64,000 bases of DNA, taken from positions 33,457,848 to 33,521,847 of the forward strand of contig CM067348.1 in assembly GCA_034190875.2 (NCBI GenBank), written 5' to 3'. The notes under the pieces were generated by a model. The model ran no database searches. It was not told where the DNA came from and was given only the letters and a program-made list of their open reading frames with translations. The stretch's first letter is position 1. The number at the start of each line of letters is the position of its first letter. A program made the translations under genes and the position numbers. Origin of the DNA: Urechis unicinctus (taxonomy: Eukaryota; Annelida; Polychaeta; Xenopneusta; Urechidae). Below are positions 30,213 through 42,611 of the stretch, piece after piece.

Positions 30213-30331
30213 TCGATCCGAGTGATAATCGATCAGATTTTCGAGTTAAATGTGTTAAATCGCGATTTTGCCGCTTCAAAACCGGATAACTCTCCAAAAC
30301 TCGAATAACTTTTCGTCTATCACTCGGATCC
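30213..30331. repeat. Short fold-back with GATCCGAGTGATA arms
   Basis: GATCCGAGTGATA (30213-30225) and TATCACTCGGATC (30319-30331) are perfect inverted repeats. They share the CCGAGTGA core with the fold-back at 29.5 kb. Similar sequence (GTTAAATCG, CTCGAATAACT) recurs near 60,790-60,850. Confidence 0.55.
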
Positions 30332-31176
30332 ACACAAAGGAGACTCTCCTTAACACATCCGTATGATTATCTTTTCTGTGGGACCAAGAATAAAACGGTA
30401 CGGTCAATTTAAAGACACCATGTATTCAGCTTATTTTCATTGAGAAATCTCCCAACACCATATAGCTTCGGCGCCATGGCAACGGTCCGCGTCCTTGGGT
30501 GATTTCATATTGCGACTTTGTGAAAGGTTGGCAAGTCACGTATTTTGAAGTTTGTCGATATGGAATTTATCTGATTTACAAAGTCAGTTGGTCTGTTGCA
30601 GTCACTTGTCGATTCACAGCAATTTGGCGTGTGTGAGTGAAACTGTTGGAATGCTTAAATTACCTTTTAAATAATTTATGTCATACTGTTGAATCTATCA
30701 ACCCTGCTTATTGGAACATCCCAATGAACTATTTGACCTGCATTGGTTGGGAAACTCATCTCTTCTCTCCATCCCGTATCTTTTAACAAATACAGTAGAA
30801 CTCTGTCATGATACTCAGAATGCGACAAAGCGGGTGTTATTCGAGGAGATATTATTACTACGTAAACCATAAGAATCTATCTGGGGAATAGAACATTTAT
30901 CTTTCCACATGACATAACCAGTTCAAAACGATCCTCCACGAAATAATGCTACTTCCAACCTGACAAACCCCAACATGACATAATGCATATCCTGTTGGGG
31001 TTTTCTAAATATGAAAGTTTTATCAGACTTGCACGTATAACAATCTCACATGCTAAGAAACTTTTCCCAAACAAATTCCGTTCGACCTTTATCAGATCCA
31101 CAGGAGTTGACTTGTCGGTAAACATCAATGCGAATTAACTGGTGGTATATTGTAGTTCCCATGAAAAGCCGTTTTA

Positions 31177-31260
31177 ACTAGCTCTTTTGAACCGAGTGGA
31201 GCTTGAGCTACCTCTTGACAAGGGAGTACCCCATCGCCTGTTGGTCTGTTGGGCTAGTTG
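31177..31260 (+). repeat. Dispersed repeat, copy 1 (inverted partner at 35729)
   Basis: About 85 bases, including GCTCTTTTGAACC, CCTCTTGACAAGGGAGTACC and TTGGTCTGTT, match the reverse complement of 35729-35814 at roughly 80% identity. A GAACCGAGTGGAGC-type core is shared. Confidence 0.7.
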
Positions 31261-33508
31261 TATCTGCTGTGGGATCTGGTTATTCATTGCCTTGATTTAA
31301 TGACATGACAGTTGGTTTTGTCACTTCTACCGGACAAGAAACTGACAATTAAAACTTTTTAAGGGAAAGGGAAAAGAATGCATTAAAGATTTCTCGGGAC
31401 AGTTACCACGGTGCAGGATGATAGTCGCCTGGTGGGTAAAGACAGAAGAGCATTCCCGCGTTGGAGTAGGATGCGGAAGAGGTTTGGAACTTAAGGCGCT
31501 ACAGTTAACTGGGTCATTGGGGTATCTGAATTGTTTGGAGGTCTTACGGACTAGACGGGCGCATTCGCGCGACAGCGGCTACGAGTGGGGAACTGCAAAA
31601 TAACACTGCTGGTGGTTTTGTGATATCAATGGCTATTAATGAGTATGCAAACATTTGTCGATTCTATGATTGTATGAAATCAATAATACTATCTATTATG
31701 CTTCCCAATGTAATGGGTTGGTGATAAGAGTTGCTTATGAATCTACATGACACTCTTAGCAGTATATAAACTCATATCCCATTTTATACCATATATGGTG
31801 CATCCATGACTACCCAGTAACTGATACAGAAATGATCAAGAATGTATATAGGGATAATTCCATATACATTTATATCAAGACTGCCATCAAGGTAAAAAGA
31901 TAAACTGAAATTGAAATGCAACATATCAATTGTTATAAAATAGCTCAGTTGACATGGACTTGTTATGTGCTAACCTTTCCGCTTAAACAATTAACTTGCT
32001 CGATAGCATGCTATCTATAGTGACTTCAAAGGCCAATGAACATCATTTTCTGTATATAGTTGAACTTGATAAAGGATTCATAACATTATACATCAAAAAA
32101 GTGTTCAAAATTATTGATGATGAGATATATCATATTGAGTAGACTCAGTAATTGCATGAAAAGACAATAATGAGTCAGCAGCTACTTTCAAGACTGATTT
32201 TTGAGCTGAAATTGTCATATCTTGTAGTACATATCTAAGGGGTAAGGTGTATGTACCATGATCATATAGGTGTTTTTTCACTTGAGCTTTTCACAGAGAC
32301 GACTTAAGCCAAATCTGAACTAGTCACTGCATAGTTTGACAAATTTTCATGTCAATATCACCTCAGGTGTAGCAACCACATAGATTTTCTTGATGCTCGG
32401 GATCCAAAATGGTTATGTATTGTATTCAGGATATCTGACATTCATAGGGTGGTTATTGAGTAAGTAAAGTATATTTGTGCATGGGAATATACTGAAAGGA
32501 CCTAATAATGGATTTGACAACCTTCATTAAGGCTTTTATGAAGTTTTAAGTTGCCTACTGTCCAAAAATCCACTTAAAAAACAAAATCATCATTCAAATT
32601 AACGCTGATAAATTTTTGTTAGGCTCTCATTCCAAGAGGTCTTTGTGCTTAAATAAGGCTCCAATTACACTGATAAATACCTACAATTGACAACAATAAC
32701 TTACACTAATCAACTATAGCCATTTGGTGGGGTTAAATGGACATAGTTGATGAAAATAAGCGAAAATACATCAAAAATGGAGAAAATGTGCGAAAAACAA
32801 CCTTTCGGGCTATCAAAGGTTTTTAAATATTTAAATCAGATTTTAGATATAAAGCATTTGATTTACAGACATAATAATTAGCAATTATATTCTCCACCAT
32901 ACAGCAATTGAACATAAGTTATTAAACATATATATTTCATTCTGTATTTAGCAGGATAGTTGTCCGAAATAGGGCCATAATTGGAAAAATGGCTCGGACA
33001 CAGAGCACAAAATCAACATTTTGACCATCTGTATCACAGATAATCACTTTAAATGAGGATTTCTTAGCATACAATTTCTACAAGGAGGCCACAAATAACT
33101 AAGTTAAAGCTTTACATTTGCAAGTTATAGTAAAATGTTGACATAATTACACATTAAAATCTCCTCATACTGGAAAGGCAACTTTTTCTGATGCCGTGTC
33201 CAAATTGGACCCTAATTTTTGACTACAAAATATGCAATTACTTCATAATGCAATATCCAATTCCAAAAAAGAAAGCAGTTTTGAGATGCTCACGGTAAGG
33301 TCTTTCCAATGAACTATTTACATATGCAATACAACCCTTTTGAATTTTTCATTGGCCACCCTACCTATATGATTGAATTTGGTATCATATGAAAGAACTA
33401 ATCTTTATCTACTGTGACTATAACATATCTAAACAGCAAAGTCTGCCGTTTAATCATTCGCCGTCGACAGCCAGTTACATCTGAGCCCTAAACAGCATAG
33501 ATTTTTTG

Positions 33509-33547
33509 TTTGAACAAGCCGTTTTTATTAAAAATGGCTTGTCCAAA
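33509..33547. repeat. 19-bp-arm palindrome
   Basis: TTTGAACAAGCCGTTTTTA (33509-33527) faces TAAAAATGGCTTGTCCAAA (33529-33547) with two mismatches. The right half plus about 25 more bases also matches 29891-29935 in inverse orientation. Confidence 0.7.
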
Positions 33548-33914
33548 AAAAATCGGCGCAGCGTTTGACAGCAGATTGAAACAGCACTGTCGAACAGTGG
33601 AAAAGCAGCAGGAAGTCATAGAAGAAATGTTAAGTTGTAAAACACGTTTAGAGTAGCAGTAAATCAGTTTACCAGACAGCTTCCTTGGTCCGACACAGGT
33701 CCAGGTTATGTCTGCGTTAGATGAGGAAAATGTCATCCACTCTGTACCACGAGTAGAGACGCCATCTTGTTTAGACCATGCGGTCGCGAGCGGCGGTCGA
33801 GATATTCAGTAGAATGCGTGTGAAAACACGAAAACATCTCACGACAGACAGGTAGGGCGAGTCGGGGGAATCTGGCAGGTCCTTAAAATTAAATAATTAA
33901 CCGATGCCACCATC

Positions 33915-34727
33915 TAACATTTGCCAGTGTTTTTGAAAAGAACAGACACGTGTTGAAGTGATGGCGTGTCAGGGCGAACTGTCTTTATTTGTCTAGTACA
34001 GTCGCAGATGTAACAGACATTGTATTTGTATATTACAGCCGCAGTTATGACAAATACTGTAACACAAACGACAAAGTTATTATAATATAATAATAAGTTT
34101 GCAAAACACATTCAATAGCGAAATACATTAAGAAAACCACCAGAGAACATTTGTCATTAAAAATACATAAATCATTCAAATGCTGGTACAGCCGCAAAAC
34201 GACAATCCCAATATGACAAATCCGGCCATGTGCGTCACAGATACATGCACGCGATGAAATATAAATCCGGGTAAGCACCAAAACGATGTGTGTTTTTAGG
34301 TGAGTCCAAAGGTCATGAACTGATCGTTGAATTACTTTGTTAGGGATTTTTAAACAAAACTGAAATCTAATTTGAAATTGTTACTAACTTCAGGACGTTT
34401 CTAAACTTTTCATTTATTATCCAGTTTGGTTGGTTATTGGAGATGCAGTCATGCAAAATGTCTATTGCGTATTCACTAATTCATATTGTCTATCACAAGA
34501 ATGTTTCTTTGTAGAATGATCATGACAGTATTCATCTTCCTATCTGTTGTGTTCATCACATTATCTAAGTGCCCAACTGTGAATTCTAGGATGGAGGCTA
34601 ACTGCAGCGGTAATGATTACGATGATGAGTGTAACATATGCTAGTGTTCTTGAAATGAAGAGACACGTGTTGAAGTGATGGTGTGTCGGGCAGAACTACT
34701 TTTATTTGTAAAGTACAGACACAGATG
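33915..34727. repeat. Pair of ~96-bp direct repeats
   Basis: 33915-34010 and 34632-34727 share CACGTGTTGAAGTGATGG, CTTTTATTTG-like and AGTACAG words at about 80% identity. They could be ends of a small LTR-like element or a local duplication. The roughly 620 bases between them hold no ORF. Confidence 0.6.
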
Positions 34728-35728
34728 GGGCTTTGTACTCTTTGTTCTTCACTCACGCCAATAGCCCAATGTCAATCGGTCCCCAAATTGTTCTCGTTTT
34801 GTTGGTTTCTTGTAGTGGGATGTCAGTCAGAGTCTATCCTCTGACTTTGGCCTTTTCAATGACATCCCACCGTTTCTATTCGTGCTGTTGTACTTATTGT
34901 ATATATATTATCAATGTTGCACCTTGTACTGCAAATTACTTGTCTTAACAGTTTATCATTATCTAGGTCATAATTTTACTCATGCATTTGTTACATTGTT
35001 TAAAGTTTCTTTGCTGTCATAATATTTATCCAATCTAAATTACCTACCCTATAGTATCTTTCTCATTTGGACACTCTGTATTTGGTATTATCTACTTTCA
35101 CTATTATATACTCATTTTATGTATTTAATATAAAATTTCTTATCACACATAATTTTGTCAAAGCTTAAATCATATATATTTTGTCACCCATCACTGTTCA
35201 CTTCTACCTCTTGTAATTACTACCAATCTTATTTATGTATTTATATTAGCAATATCAATCTGTATACCTTCTTCACATACTTGGTTAATAAACCATTTTT
35301 TTGTATTTTTATATATACCCAACCTCTGTGACTTGTTTTCTTTGACTCCCTCACATATACCTACTGGTCGCATCGATATGGCGCCTGGGGAGTCTTGTAT
35401 CCAAGATGTGCGTATTGAGTTTGGAAACGACTCCAGCGCTTCTGGTAAACACTTTTTCGTGGCGCATCGCCCTCACCGTGTGTTATGCAGAAAGAAGCCT
35501 TTTACAGAAAGTATTGTTTACGCGTACTGCGCATGCACGTATTTAGACAAATGGCGGTCATGCACAAAGTGGCGATTGAAGTAAACAATGCGTCATTACC
35601 ATTCATTCTTTGATAAGCGAATCATCCCTGGGATTATTTGTCGTGGTAGGAATAAAACGAATTAAATTAAGCTATAATTGGTCGCGATAGGAATAAAATT
35701 AAATTCAGCTATAATTACAGACGTTATC
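34728..35728. other. AT-rich non-coding DNA
   Basis: No gene seen. TATTTATGT and TTATCA words are frequent. Confidence 0.45.
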
Positions 35729-35814
35729 ACTAGCCAAACAGACCAACAGTCGAACGGGTACTCCCTTGTTGTCAAGAGGGAGCGCAGGCTCCACTTGGTT
35801 CAAAAGAGCCAGTG
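35729..35814 (-). repeat. Dispersed repeat, copy 2 (inverted partner at 31177)
   Basis: Inverse-orientation copy of 31177-31260; see there. Confidence 0.7.
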
Positions 35815-35939
35815 TTCAATGACTGTATTCTACAATTTGAGCGGATAAGTGAAGCATTAGTGGGAGTATTTGTCATGGAGGGAATAAAAAGACGACAATG
35901 TACTCCTATTGAATGTAGCAACAAATATTTTTAAAAATC

Positions 35940-36860
35940 AGGCTACTTTGTGCATACTAGTATAATTCCATGTTGAAAGTAACTTCATATATAAACTCAG
36001 GCTACTTTGTACATAACAGGTTACTCCCATGTTGTAAGCAGCCAGACCTATATACTTGGGCTACTCTCATATTGAAAGTAAACATATCTGTAAACTCAGG
36101 CTACTTTGTGCATGCCAATATTCCCCCTGTGCTGAAAGTAGCCAGACCAATATACTCCGGCTACTCCCATGCTGAAACTAGCCTGAGTTTATAGATGTGG
36201 CCACTTTCAGCATGAGAGTAGCCGGAGTATATTGATATGGCAACTTTGAACGTGGTAGTAGCCAGGTATGCACCAAGTTGCATGAATATTAAGATGTGGC
36301 TACTTTCAACACAAGGGGAATACTGGTATACACAAAGTTATATATATGCGTTTACTTCCAGCATAGAAATACTGGTATTCACAAGAGTTTATAGATGTGG
36401 CTACTTTCAGCACGGAAGGATACTGTCATGCACAAAGTAGCCTGAGTATATAGGTCTGGCTACTTTTAGCATGAGGGGAATATTGGCATGTACAGAGTCT
36501 CCTGATTTAATAGATGTGGCTTCTTTCAGCACGGGAGTATACTGGCATGCGAAAAGCAGCCTGAGAGTATAGACGTGGCTACTTTCAGCATGGAAGTAGC
36601 CAAACTATATTGATATGGCAATTTTCAGTATGTGATTATATTGGCATGCAGAAATTAGCCTGAGTATATAGGTCTGGCTACTTTCAGCACGAGGGGAATA
36701 TTGGCATGTACAGAGTAGCTGATGTGACTACTTTCAGCATGGAAGTAGCGCGAGTATATTGATATGGAAATTTTCAGTGTGGTATTATACTGGCATACAG
36801 AAAGTAGCCTGAGTATATAGATGTGGCTACTTTCAGCATGGGAGTATTTCACATGCAGAA
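35940..36860. repeat. Minisatellite that reverses orientation (palindromic array)
   Basis: Units with GGCTACTTTCAGCATG, GTATATAGATGTGG and GGCATGCACAAAGTAGCC words. Left of about 36,185 the units read as CTCAGGCTACTTTGTGCAT and GCTGAAAGTAGCC; to the right the reverse-complement words predominate. The array can therefore fold back on itself. Confidence 0.8.
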
Positions 36861-36869
36861 AGTTTCAGG

Positions 36870-38458
36870 CGCGTATTCTAGAACACACATACTTAGATTG
36901 TTTCATTTATAAGCCACAGTAATAGGGGCCTTCACATAGTCGTGTTCCCGTCGCGGCCGCTAGGAGGGGCACCGTCGCGTATGGCGATTTTTACCGGAAT
37001 TGGGGGCAGGTTTCTCTGCCTGTCAAGCTGTCAGCGCTTGTTTCGGGCTTTATCAGTTGAAGTTCCTGCGTTGTTGCGCGCATTCTTGTTGCGTGTTTCT
37101 ATAGCTGAAAGGGACATCAAAGACGTCGCCGAAGGTGTCAAGCGTATTCTGAACTTCTGAAGTTCATCTGAACACTGTCACGACGCAATGAGCACATTTA
37201 ACGCAGTTCTCAAACACAGATATTATCATGAAATAGTACTCCAAAATGTTGCCAACGACATTAACCTCCAGTCGTCTGGAGAGTATTCTGCAAGAACATC
37301 AGTATTCACTCGATATCATTTCGAAGTTAGCGTGCGTGACTGTTGCTACACCATTTTACCACTGTCTCCTTCTTAGTGGAAATCCGCTACGGCACAAGTA
37401 AACCTGGGCATTGTTGTTTCCACGCAGCCTATATAATCTACAGAAAGGTATTCTTAAACTATTTCTCCAAAATAACACCGATGTCAAACATAAAACGACA
37501 AATATTCACCACAGTTCAAATCAGGGTCTTGAAAACTGCCCGTCCATCTCCGCCCCAACCCCGTCCATCATGTTATGACCAACTGATTATCACAACGTAG
37601 TTTGTTGGCCTTCTCCGAAAGCTGGGTGGGGGGGGGGGGGGGGGGGGAGGTTATTTATAGAGAGGGTTGACGTGTGTGCGCGTGCATGATGCGAAATATC
37701 AGACCGTTGTTCAAAAGAAATTTAATTAATTACACATCCCGCGATGGCATAAACATATGGGAGAAATAAAAACTTAGTCAAAGACTTCGTGTCGATATTA
37801 TATTTGTGAGCTTCATTACCTAGCCAACAGTGTAGACCAAAAGTTTATTAGATCGTGGTAAAAGCGATACCGCGAGGCAGACATTTCAGAATGATGCTCC
37901 AATCGACCGTGCACAATGTACGCCAGCCTTCTAGTTGTCATTTTTCCTACAATCCTCGAATATATCGTATATCATTTTAGAGAAGGAATACGATCGAAAT
38001 GGACTGGGACGTTGTTTAGCATGGAGGCGAAGCTGGCGTAACTCCATCGTTAAAGTATTATGGCGTTCATTAAACCCCATGTGTCGTAAGAAGCGTTATA
38101 AAACAGAACTGGATTGATTTTGGTCGTAGATGAGCGGCCAGCGTGCTGCGTCGCGCTTTGTCTTAAAATGAGCTGTTTAAACAGGCTTGGCTAATTCCTT
38201 GGACGGGCTGGCGAGTGGACGGGGGGACGGATGGAAGGGCTATAGGGGGAAATTATTGCCCGTCCAAATTTACGACTTACCCGTCCATTGGACGGGTGGA
38301 CGGGTCTCTGGCTAAGACCCTGGCTTAAATCTCTACGTTCCATGTCGTGTATTGCCTTTGTGGTTTGGAAAAACATGCCCCCATTTCCGGTGAAAAATCA
38401 CTCTCGCTACTTAATGCATAGTGCAACTCTGATCCTCCCCGCGCTCATGAGCAATGCG
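36870..38458. other. Non-coding DNA with G-run and CCGTCC-rich patch
   Basis: No supported gene. A 20-base G run lies at 37628-37647. GGACGGG/CCCGTCC motifs cluster at 38,195-38,310, including a near-palindrome at about 38,279. A 72-codon frame at 36942 has no recognisable motif. Confidence 0.5.
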
Positions 38459-38483
38459 ACTTTCTGCATAGCGCTACTTTAAT

Positions 38484-39096
38484 GGCGCTGCACCGCGGCG
38501 ACACTCAGTCTAGTGTGTGCTCGTGTTTTTCTGTCATTTTCCTCGTGTTTTGGCCTTTGTTGGGCTTGTGTTTTTAGTGCAGTGTGTGAATAAGATCGTC
38601 TACAACATCTTTGAATCAAAGGATATATCTGAATCTGTTGGACTTTCTCATCAGCTGCCCAGGAAGGGACATTGTGTTTTTCCCGCTGCTCAACTACGCG
38701 CTTCGTTTCTCGGAAAGCCACGTGCTTTGCCTGGTCCTGTTTCCAGTGTCTTTCGCACTCTTCGACTTTGGAAACTACATCAACGTCACCAAACGACCAG
38801 CCGTCTTTCTGACCACCACATCAATATGTAACGTGAGTTGCCGATCATGTGACGACCGTGTGCAAATAAAGCATATGCTGTCCTACACCAGGAAGGAACT
38901 GCTCGATATCTGCGGGTCACTGCTTCTTCATCACAGCACCCGTCTTCCAGCGCCATCTGGAATTTTCCTGCCAAAACACGGGCCTAGCAGGGGCTGGGAC
39001 ACGAGGAGAATGGCAGAGAGACACGAGTCAATTGTAGACTGTAAAGCAAATTCCCGAATAGGCTAATAAATAAATTATCTTATCTTATCTTACTTT
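38484..39096 (+). mobile_element. Interspersed repeat copy B with TATCTT tail and target duplication
   Basis: About 98% identical to 4547-5138. ACTTTCTGCA occurs at 38459-38468, upstream, and again at 39092-39101, directly after the TATCTT tail. This looks like a 10-base target site duplication with 15 extra bases at the 5' junction. It supports target-primed retroposition. Confidence 0.7.
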
Positions 39097-39101
39097 CTGC
39101 A

Positions 39102-40440
39102 CACCAACGACGTGTTGAAAGTATCCGAGGTTTGCGCGCATGCCCAGTACCGCCTTTCGCAACTTTGTGCATAACGCTATTTTCTGCATGTGACACCGGG
39201 TTTTGAGAGCAGACGATAAAATGTCGTCCCCGAAGTTGGTTTTGGGTATGACCGAGGTGAATTTATACACATCATTTGCTCTAAAAGGACTAATCGGATT
39301 AACGATATCGGTTGAAATAATCTTTGTGATACCATTCATGGTATTCAAGTAGTTATACATTGTGTCACGGCTCCATTTTAAGAAAAACGAGAAATACAAA
39401 TTCCGTTTTGTAATGTTATCATTTAATGTCGAAAAAGTTGTTTCTGCACAACGAAAAAAATAATAGGCGACAGCATTTACTTATGTCATGAATATTTTAG
39501 CCCGTGATACGTATAGTTCAAGAACAATATTCTATATTTTTACGATCGATTCACAAGATACAATCCATTGCAATCAGTTAAAATGTAGGCCCACGGCCCA
39601 GAGCGTGTGGGTGTTCATCAGCCATTGTAAACTGACCTTAGATTTTATTTGTGTGGGACGGGGGGTGTATCTGTGTATTGTTGCTTGCACGATGTATAAA
39701 CAATTTCATATTAAAATTAATGTACTCATACAGATTTGTTTTACATCTGTTCTGATTGTTTGGGGTGATGTGGAAGGTGTTGGAGGCAGAGGTGTGTGTT
39801 ATCTGTTAACAGGTTAATGGGTATCATTGTACAACAGTTCGATTTGGATTATTTTTTGTTATTGATCCATGTTGTTATATCAAATCTTATCTGTTTATAC
39901 ATTTTCAATCAAATCTCATCAGCTTAGCTATGTGATATAACTGATAAACTTTATATTCAGCTCTACCCCCTCTGATTGACGAAAACCTTCAGTACCACGA
40001 AGAGTAATCAGTGATTTTAGAGGTTACGTGTGTTATATTTTTCCATTTAATAAGGGAAGTATGTTGTGGTTAATCGATTCAACATTTTGCTGTTAATACC
40101 AGAACCAGGAATGTTATTCTATTTCTTCCCTTACCTCTGGACAGCTACACAAAGTAAAGCCAAGTATGTGATTGACAAATATATGTGTAAAGCTTCCATT
40201 ATTGAATGTAACTTTTATTTACTAAAATGAATATCTGCTGAAGATGTGTTCAACAATTTCTGTATCAATTAATTCTCTTAAGGATGAACAGGTCCTGTCC
40301 TCAAGTTTGGTAGAGGCGGCTGTGAAGACTGTTATGGAAGATACATATCTATTTATTCCATCACCAAATCCCATACACAGATTGTGTCAAGTGAGTTCAC
40401 TTATAAAATATACATTTGTTCAGTTTTCTATTTTTCCACG
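39102..40440. other. Mostly non-coding; one possible exon
   Basis: AT-rich DNA. At 40282-40390 a segment between CTTAAG and GTGAGT reads DEQVLSSSLVEAAVKTVMED and then a TYLFIPSPNPIHRLCQ stretch. It is exon-like but unrecognised and isolated. Confidence 0.35.
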
Positions 40441-41187
40441 TAGCCGCTGTTATATACAGATTGAAGCACAGGCACTTGAGTCTTAAAGCACCCTTCTTCC
40501 CCAGCCGCTGCTACATACAGACTCAATAATAGGCACTTGATTCATAATGACTGAATTACAGGCAATCGAGCCTCTGGATATGTTGGTATGTAAAGACTCA
40601 ATTTCAGTCTTAAAATGCCCTTCGTCACTATCTCATGATATATTTGGACTCACCCGGAGGTAATCTAAATCATGTCTGAAAAATACCCATCTTTCCTCCC
40701 AGCTGATATGTCAAGACTCCATCACAGACACTAGATTCTTGATGCACCCCACTTGCCCAACCAATGGGTTTGGAACTCGATCAGAGGCTTTCAAGAGTTA
40801 GATTCTCTCCTCCACAGCAACTGGTTCTTTAAGACTTAATCACAGACAACCCAAGTCTGGAAATGCACCTTCACCCCTCCCTGTTCTTTATTATGTAAAG
40901 ACAATCACTGGGTGTAGTGTTTAAGTGTACCCCACCTCCACCTGTCTGTAAAAAGTCAATCAAAGGCACCTATGTTTTAAAATGCCCCCCCCCCTCTCCA
41001 GCCCCTAACAAACAGTTACTTCATCAAGGCACTCGAGTCTTAAGAGGCTCGTTCTTCATAGTAGTTTGCATACAAAGACTAAATCACATTCACCCGAGTC
41101 TTTATAAACTCATCATCCCTAGTGTTTTGTATGTAAAGCCTGAATCATAGGCCCTCGAGTCTTTAAATGCCCCTCCTGTCTTGCCAC
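40440..41187 (-). repeat. 60-bp minisatellite, reverse-oriented, left block
   Basis: Degenerate units containing CAGGCACTTGAGTCTTAAA-type words, the reverse complement of the family consensus at 44.3-45.5 kb. The block is cut at about 41,187 by a 2.3-kb insertion and resumes at 43,510. Confidence 0.75.
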
Positions 41188-41192
41188 AAATA

Positions 41193-41487
41193 AAGCAAGA
41201 GGCCCATGGGAACATGGGGGAACTTGGCGAACTGCATCCAAACAATTGCAACAATTTCTGAATCGGTCCAAAATTGGCCAAAATCGGCCAAAAATTACCT
41301 AAGTTATCATGCCTTTTACGTTGAAAATCATTATGATTGCAAAGTGATTCTTGGGAAATGAAACATCATAACGTACAAATCATCATTACGTTATAATATA
41401 TACAATAAGATGAATTAGTTGGCCGATTTTGAAATTTTCCTTATGCAGTTCGCCAAGTTCCCCCATGTTCCCTTGGGCCTCTTGCTT
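41193..41487. mobile_element. MITE with 43-bp terminal inverted repeats
   Basis: GCAAGAGGCCCATGGGAACA (arm 41195-41237) is matched by the reverse complement of 41443-41485 with one mismatch in 43. About 205 bases lie between, without coding potential. The near-perfect arms suggest recent activity or maintenance. Target duplication is unclear. Confidence 0.75.
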
Positions 41488-42611
41488 GTGTAGCGCGAGA
41501 GGCGCTGCGATTTGACCTGATTCCCACAGCCAGCCGCCTTTCTCAAGCAGCGCGCTGGGGCGCTGTGGATTCCTTTGTTCTGCGCGACAGGGCGGCTGCA
41601 GTGAAGAGCCAGCAGAATTGACACCCACTGTACTTCAAACTTACTTTGTGAGAAAACTGTTCGGTATTTAGAGCTGAAAATTATACACATCGTTCAGAAT
41701 TGAATGGGCTTCCTTCTCGAGCAAACCAATTCACGATACGACCATTCGCGACAGAGAAACGACGCGGTAACTTCAGATTTTAGTCGAATTTTAACTTTCA
41801 CTCGTTCGTGACCGAAAATGACATCAGCGACATCCCCAAAAGAATCATCATTCGGTACACGCTCTCCATGGTAACATTTTACCCACGTTTTGTGACCCTC
41901 GAACGAATATTGTCGATTTTACAAGTGATCGAAAAAAAATTGCCAATTTTAGCTGTTTTCCGAACTTTTACCGGCGATTCGTGAGAAAACTACGCATAAT
42001 TCCTGCTGTTACACAGTGTACGAAATGTTACTCGAAAAGTAACCTTCAGATTCATGTTTAAATTTTCAAAATCGACCCAGTAGTATTAAACATATTGGGG
42101 TGTTAATGCATTTAGGGAGTCACTTTTTAACTTTAAGCTCAGTTTGTGAGAAAACTATATGACCTATACAATTAGATGAAGAAGTTTCAAGTTCGGAAGT
42201 GTATGGGCTACCTTTAGGTGCAAACATTTTTACGATACGACCATTAACGACGGAGTAATGACGCAATAATTTTCGATTGCCCAGCTAAATAACGTCGTTT
42301 TCGTCGTAACCGGAAGTGACGTCATCGACATAAAAAAACCACTTATCTTCCGATAGCCAGTGCTTCTGTGAACATTCGACCCAATTTTTATGACCATCTA
42401 TCGAATATTGTTGAAGTTATAAGCGATGGAAAAATGTGGTAAAACACTACCACAAATTTTTGAGTGGGGGCTACGGGGCGAAATATGCATATTTTTTCAT
42501 GATATTTGACATGGAAAGTTGGAGAATAAATCAGACTACAAGGGACTGTAAAATTTTTAAAAATCGCACCGTAGGTTAAGATGATATCAAGGATTGAAAG
42601 ATTCACAACGT
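41488..42611. other. Insertion interior, non-coding, diverged repeat units
   Basis: The words GATACGACCATT and CGACGGAGTAA recur near 41,735 and 42,235. They are diverged forms of the ~345-bp unit that follows. Confidence 0.5.

Larger units (their letters stand above)
28139..33375. mobile_element. Possible DNA transposon with long diverged inverted arms
   Basis: The left arm (about 28139-28510) and the reverse complement of the right arm (about 32965-33375) share order and spacing: TAGGGTGG at the outer tip, GGAAAG-CTT, GCAT-CAAAACTG, TTATGAAG, then CCAATTATGG about 360-400 bases inside. Identity is only about 60-65% by eye. The interior has no transposase ORF, so it would be a dead or non-autonomous element. 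Two unrelated inverted repeats are an alternative. Confidence 0.4.
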
